In this document: in pieces, positions 63,401 through 64,000 of the stretch
How positions within the stretch are numbered: the first letter of the stretch is position 1
How the letters are laid out: each line of letters starts with the position of its first letter
DNA from: Flavobacteria bacterium BBFL7
GTDB taxonomy: Bacteria > Bacteroidota > Bacteroidia > Flavobacteriales > Flavobacteriaceae
DNA length: 64,000 bases
Assembly: GCA_000153385.1 (NCBI GenBank)
Contig: CH672374.1
Location: 2,234,544-2,298,543 of the forward strand
Reading direction: 5' to 3'
Notes under the pieces: generated by a model
What the model was told of the DNA's origin: nothing
Seen by the model: the letters and a program-made list of their open reading frames with translations, nothing else
Databases searched by the model: none
Made by a program: the position numbers and the translations under genes

Positions 63401-64000
63401 TACTGGTACAGTAGCGATATCGAGACACAAGCTCTTGCCATCGAAGCATTTCAAGAAGTCGCTGCCGATTTAACTAGTGTAGAAGAGCTCAAAATATGGT
63501 TGCTTAAAAATAAAAGAACCAATCAGTGGAAATCCACAAAAGCCACTGCCGATGCTACATATGCCTTATTGCTGCAAGGCGGCAAATGGCTGGACGTAGA
63601 AGAAAATAACAAAATCACTTGGGGAAACAAGCCTGTACCTGCAGATAAGATGAAAGCAGTAGAGAAAGAAGCTGGAACTGGTTACTTTAAAATCACCATG
63701 AATGCGCCCGAGGTTTATAAAGAACTAGCAACGGTAACGGTAAAAAACAAGAGTGAAGTAACAGGTTATGGTGCGCTGTACTGGCAATATTTTGAGGATT
63801 TAGATAAAATAAAAGTGGATGATGATTTGCCATTATCTGTAAAGAAAAAACTTTTCAAAAAAGTAATGACCGATAGTGGTGAGAAGCTAGAGGAAATAAC
63901 TAGTGAAGATCCTTTAAAAATAGGCGATTTAATCACGGTCAGACTCATCATTAAAACAAATGCAGATATGGATTTTGTCCATTTAAAAGACATGCGCGCT
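57425..64000 (+). CDS. Alpha-2-macroglobulin-like protein with embedded SusC-type TonB plug domain (3' end outside window)
   Basis: Open from ATG 57425 to the right edge (2192 codons) with no stop in the stretches I read. Signal peptide ends QGIAQ. Near residue 587 YRPGQTVYF marks the first macroglobulin domains. Around residues 1200-1475 a carboxypeptidase-regulatory fold and a TonB plug (LQGQVPGLMV, QLRGIASVNGGTEPLIIVDGVPV, YGSRGANGVIIISTK) are inserted. The A2M domain (FFLPELRTDENGNLKF) starts about 35 residues later. The thioester CAEQ is Cys1729-Gln1732. The A2M family traps proteases. An exact palindrome reads AFAKA at 63217. Confidence 0.85.
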   Translation, partial: MRPNHYITAILILFAMQQGIAQNFYIDKWREVEQFELQDRIEDATQVVDEIYTYARRKKDHDQYIKVFLFKSKYQLINEEEAQYKIIAELDKMVVKAQFPNKNIYNGIRAKLLDDYARANQWKIRQRTAVDTDNVDFKTWDATRFYSEIHNSYQASLDQPEKLVKIPLSDYSAIIGPMAPARFLRPSLLDILSHQALNFYKSGYFNLTKPKEEFVITKENAFLNTAHLLKLKRPAGDTVFSKYDVMQQYAQLEAMHLKSNNDAAFIHVITDRLWYAQNQTGHYQVYEDFEKQLQSIITSYDANPAVTEAYYYLALYHQNLSNQLSKVQQLDHRQKAIQLVNKAIELYPKSYGAALCEQLKNQMYQSSINVQVEDLIIPNRPHRGVVNYRNVEQIDLFYIKVSVDEDLRDLRFADSLYQQFIDKAIDSQNIAHQESIQLPKGDDTFNHTYEYIAPAIEKGRYVVMAKTDKADEVKYAHTFITVTNLTLFKKNNSMGTELLVKDRSTGKPIEGAVIQVAYNKKSRNFKTDRDGIAMYNIKSIRGRQEVLISKNGDSLSTNYYGYYRDKNDVAVNQELFDVKTFTYLDRAIYRPGQTVYFKSILLKKKESDQHSSVVSNELLEIYAEDVNGTEIYRTKLKTNEFGSIHGSFEIPQDVLTGEFTLYIEEPDEETAFSNTVDDWEDGEINFKVEEYKRPTFEVDFEDITAAYKLGDSVTVSGFGKAFLGSNVTNATVTYKVLRSYNYSRWRSGYYGNNEKVIFQGDTTTNDKGVFEIKFLAENDIDADAKYQPVYTYKIVAEVTDLNGETRSSSTSMRVGTNAIQIASQLPYQFSIEQNSFKVGVKNLNGQFINGKLIVELRKKQQASHVIIPSGLPQTEFQEIDNITYRKTFPYAELRTDEIETDWKKAPIVFKKELTTDSLTTVELPITENWDNGAYYVYIRAVESDQSFGNEDDVADSRVEKSLWANLDLPLQPELISIHGEFTKEAAVFNMYTSMNGIYATLTLWTDKELIEEKLIFLKKGKTELTYSWSQINGKQISIQLQVQKENGFEQTNTATVEKPVDPVAQYQIITQSFRNKLQPGSEETWSFTIKDDNQIPMQAEVLASMYDKSLDEFATANWSAPFISNNEYSFSPNFYQNTSYNRVQSLYVQFPRINFNTSLKYDDLFYFGLSFNDNRYKRQSYKNTLLNKIITAGKEDGFVTGKITDINGNPLYGTLVVVKGTKIGALVGANGLYKIKADINDVLVFNHEFHKPVEIKIKKAGIINAVLAADLNSSNDYINNDVFFTINRSSRGYGDFNDFNYYRGNAYTKSKIGSDGMISVIDELGIVYDTLANGKTIARALPIGIESGDLDAVTVIGYRSDRKANSNVSSVTISSEYIVDRPNASTIQRLQGQVPGLMVQTNTGQPGANSLIQLRGIASVNGGTEPLIIVDGVPVDEDFFSGLNPNNIFETAILKDAAATSIYGSRGANGVIIISTKDGVTANDLVLREMNLNNVQARKNLQETAFFLPELRTDENGNLKFSFTSPEALTQWKLRLLAHDKKGKTAQLEQLVVTQKELNVIPNAPRFLRETDTIRFSTKIANLSDAAMDGTARLQLFDAMTMKAIDAELGNVNNNRDFTIEKGGNTSVNWTFRIPLGTQAVTYRVVAAAGNFSDGEENTLPVLSNRMLVSESRALWVRAGETQTAVMDNLLESDSGTMAHHQMVFEYTSNPSWYAIKSLPYLMEYEHECAEQTFSRYYANAMAHHILTSSPKVKTVFDSWAQNGTNVSALEKNEELKTVMLSHTPWLRDAQSEAQKQQRLATLFDLAETAKQKKKTLAKLEKLQGDSGGFPWFTGGYTNEYITRHIAAGLGHMKKLGIKNDDTPQTDRMYQNAIDALDKEWLKRFNKYLERNKSLENYSYSNAFWHYLYARSFDVVSIEKNDQLLQEAVGYAFAKAEKSHSSQPLYTKLLMAITLHRNGKTKLASSIMEGLKQTAVKSDENGMYWKENKNSWYWYSSDIETQALAIEAFQEVAADLTSVEELKIWLLKNKRTNQWKSTKATADATYALLLQGGKWLDVEENNKITWGNKPVPADKMKAVEKEAGTGYFKITMNAPEVYKELATVTVKNKSEVTGYGALYWQYFEDLDKIKVDDDLPLSVKKKLFKKVMTDSGEKLEEITSEDPLKIGDLITVRLIIKTNADMDFVHLKDMRA
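63217..63232. repeat. 16-bp palindrome, exact copy 10
   Basis: CGCTTTCGCGAAAGCG inside the macroglobulin-like gene, reading Ala-Phe-Ala-Lys-Ala. Confidence 0.95.

Overview
The window reads as chromosome of a member of the Bacteroidetes, family Flavobacteriaceae, probably marine and close to Nonlabens or Dokdonia (inference). The evidence is low GC, promoters matching the Bacteroidetes -7 box TAnnTTTG, a SusD lipoprotein, type IX secretion C-terminal domains, the gliding gene gldA, a mevalonate pathway and DUF2807/DUF2911/DUF3857 proteins. I saw no rRNA, tRNA, insertion sequence, prophage or CRISPR array. It is mostly core metabolism with some surface and secreted functions.

Layout. 1-4354: 3' end of susD, a sodium/solute symporter, a metallophosphoesterase-like protein, a rhodanese and a small membrane protein. 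4424-10172: a sulfur/methionine block with metK on the minus strand and metY-metX-hom on the plus strand. The divergent region carries a candidate SAM-II riboswitch facing metK and a SAM-I riboswitch facing metY. An Rrf2 regulator follows, under a long inverted repeat. 10173-16176: a hairpin RNA candidate, ferredoxin reductase and ferredoxin, a PagL-like outer-membrane enzyme, a GIN-domain lipoprotein, DUF2911, truA and gldA. 16278-25865: an aromatic-biosynthesis and housekeeping run (Trp-rich leader peptide plus attenuator, DAHP synthase/chorismate mutase, rsgA, dtd, two transglutaminase-like proteins, MazG-like, aroA, queA). 25971-34452: secreted protease, rlmN, two type IX secreted proteins, a decayed copy of the ispB 5' end, ispB and der. 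34605-43058: an outer-membrane beta-barrel protein, a MORN/YwqK protein, three glycosyltransferases, a peptidoglycan-binding protein and an XRE-DUF4870 protein.

43118-57282 is almost all minus strand. It holds a polyamine block (speA, agmatinase, deoxyhypusine-synthase-like, and a GNAT-amidase fusion behind a terminator). It then holds a mevalonate/isoprenoid block (mvaD, mevalonate kinase, a UbiA prenyltransferase) with a nitrilase and a pseudouridine synthase that lacks its catalytic Asp, followed by an M24 peptidase, Mpl ligase and a TPR protein. 57425 to the right edge is one giant open frame: an alpha-2-macroglobulin-like protein with its CAEQ thioester and a SusC-type TonB plug inside it.

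The strongest unexplained signal is a 16-bp perfect palindrome, CGCTTTCGCGAAAGCG. It occurs ten times exactly and four more times with one mismatch. It lies both between genes and inside conserved genes, where it usually reads Ala-Phe-Ala-Lys-Ala. Other signals worth attention are the Trp attenuator before DAHP synthase, two SAM-sensing RNAs back to back, a promoter that starts exactly at a 75-nt hairpin, and several enzyme homologues missing catalytic residues.
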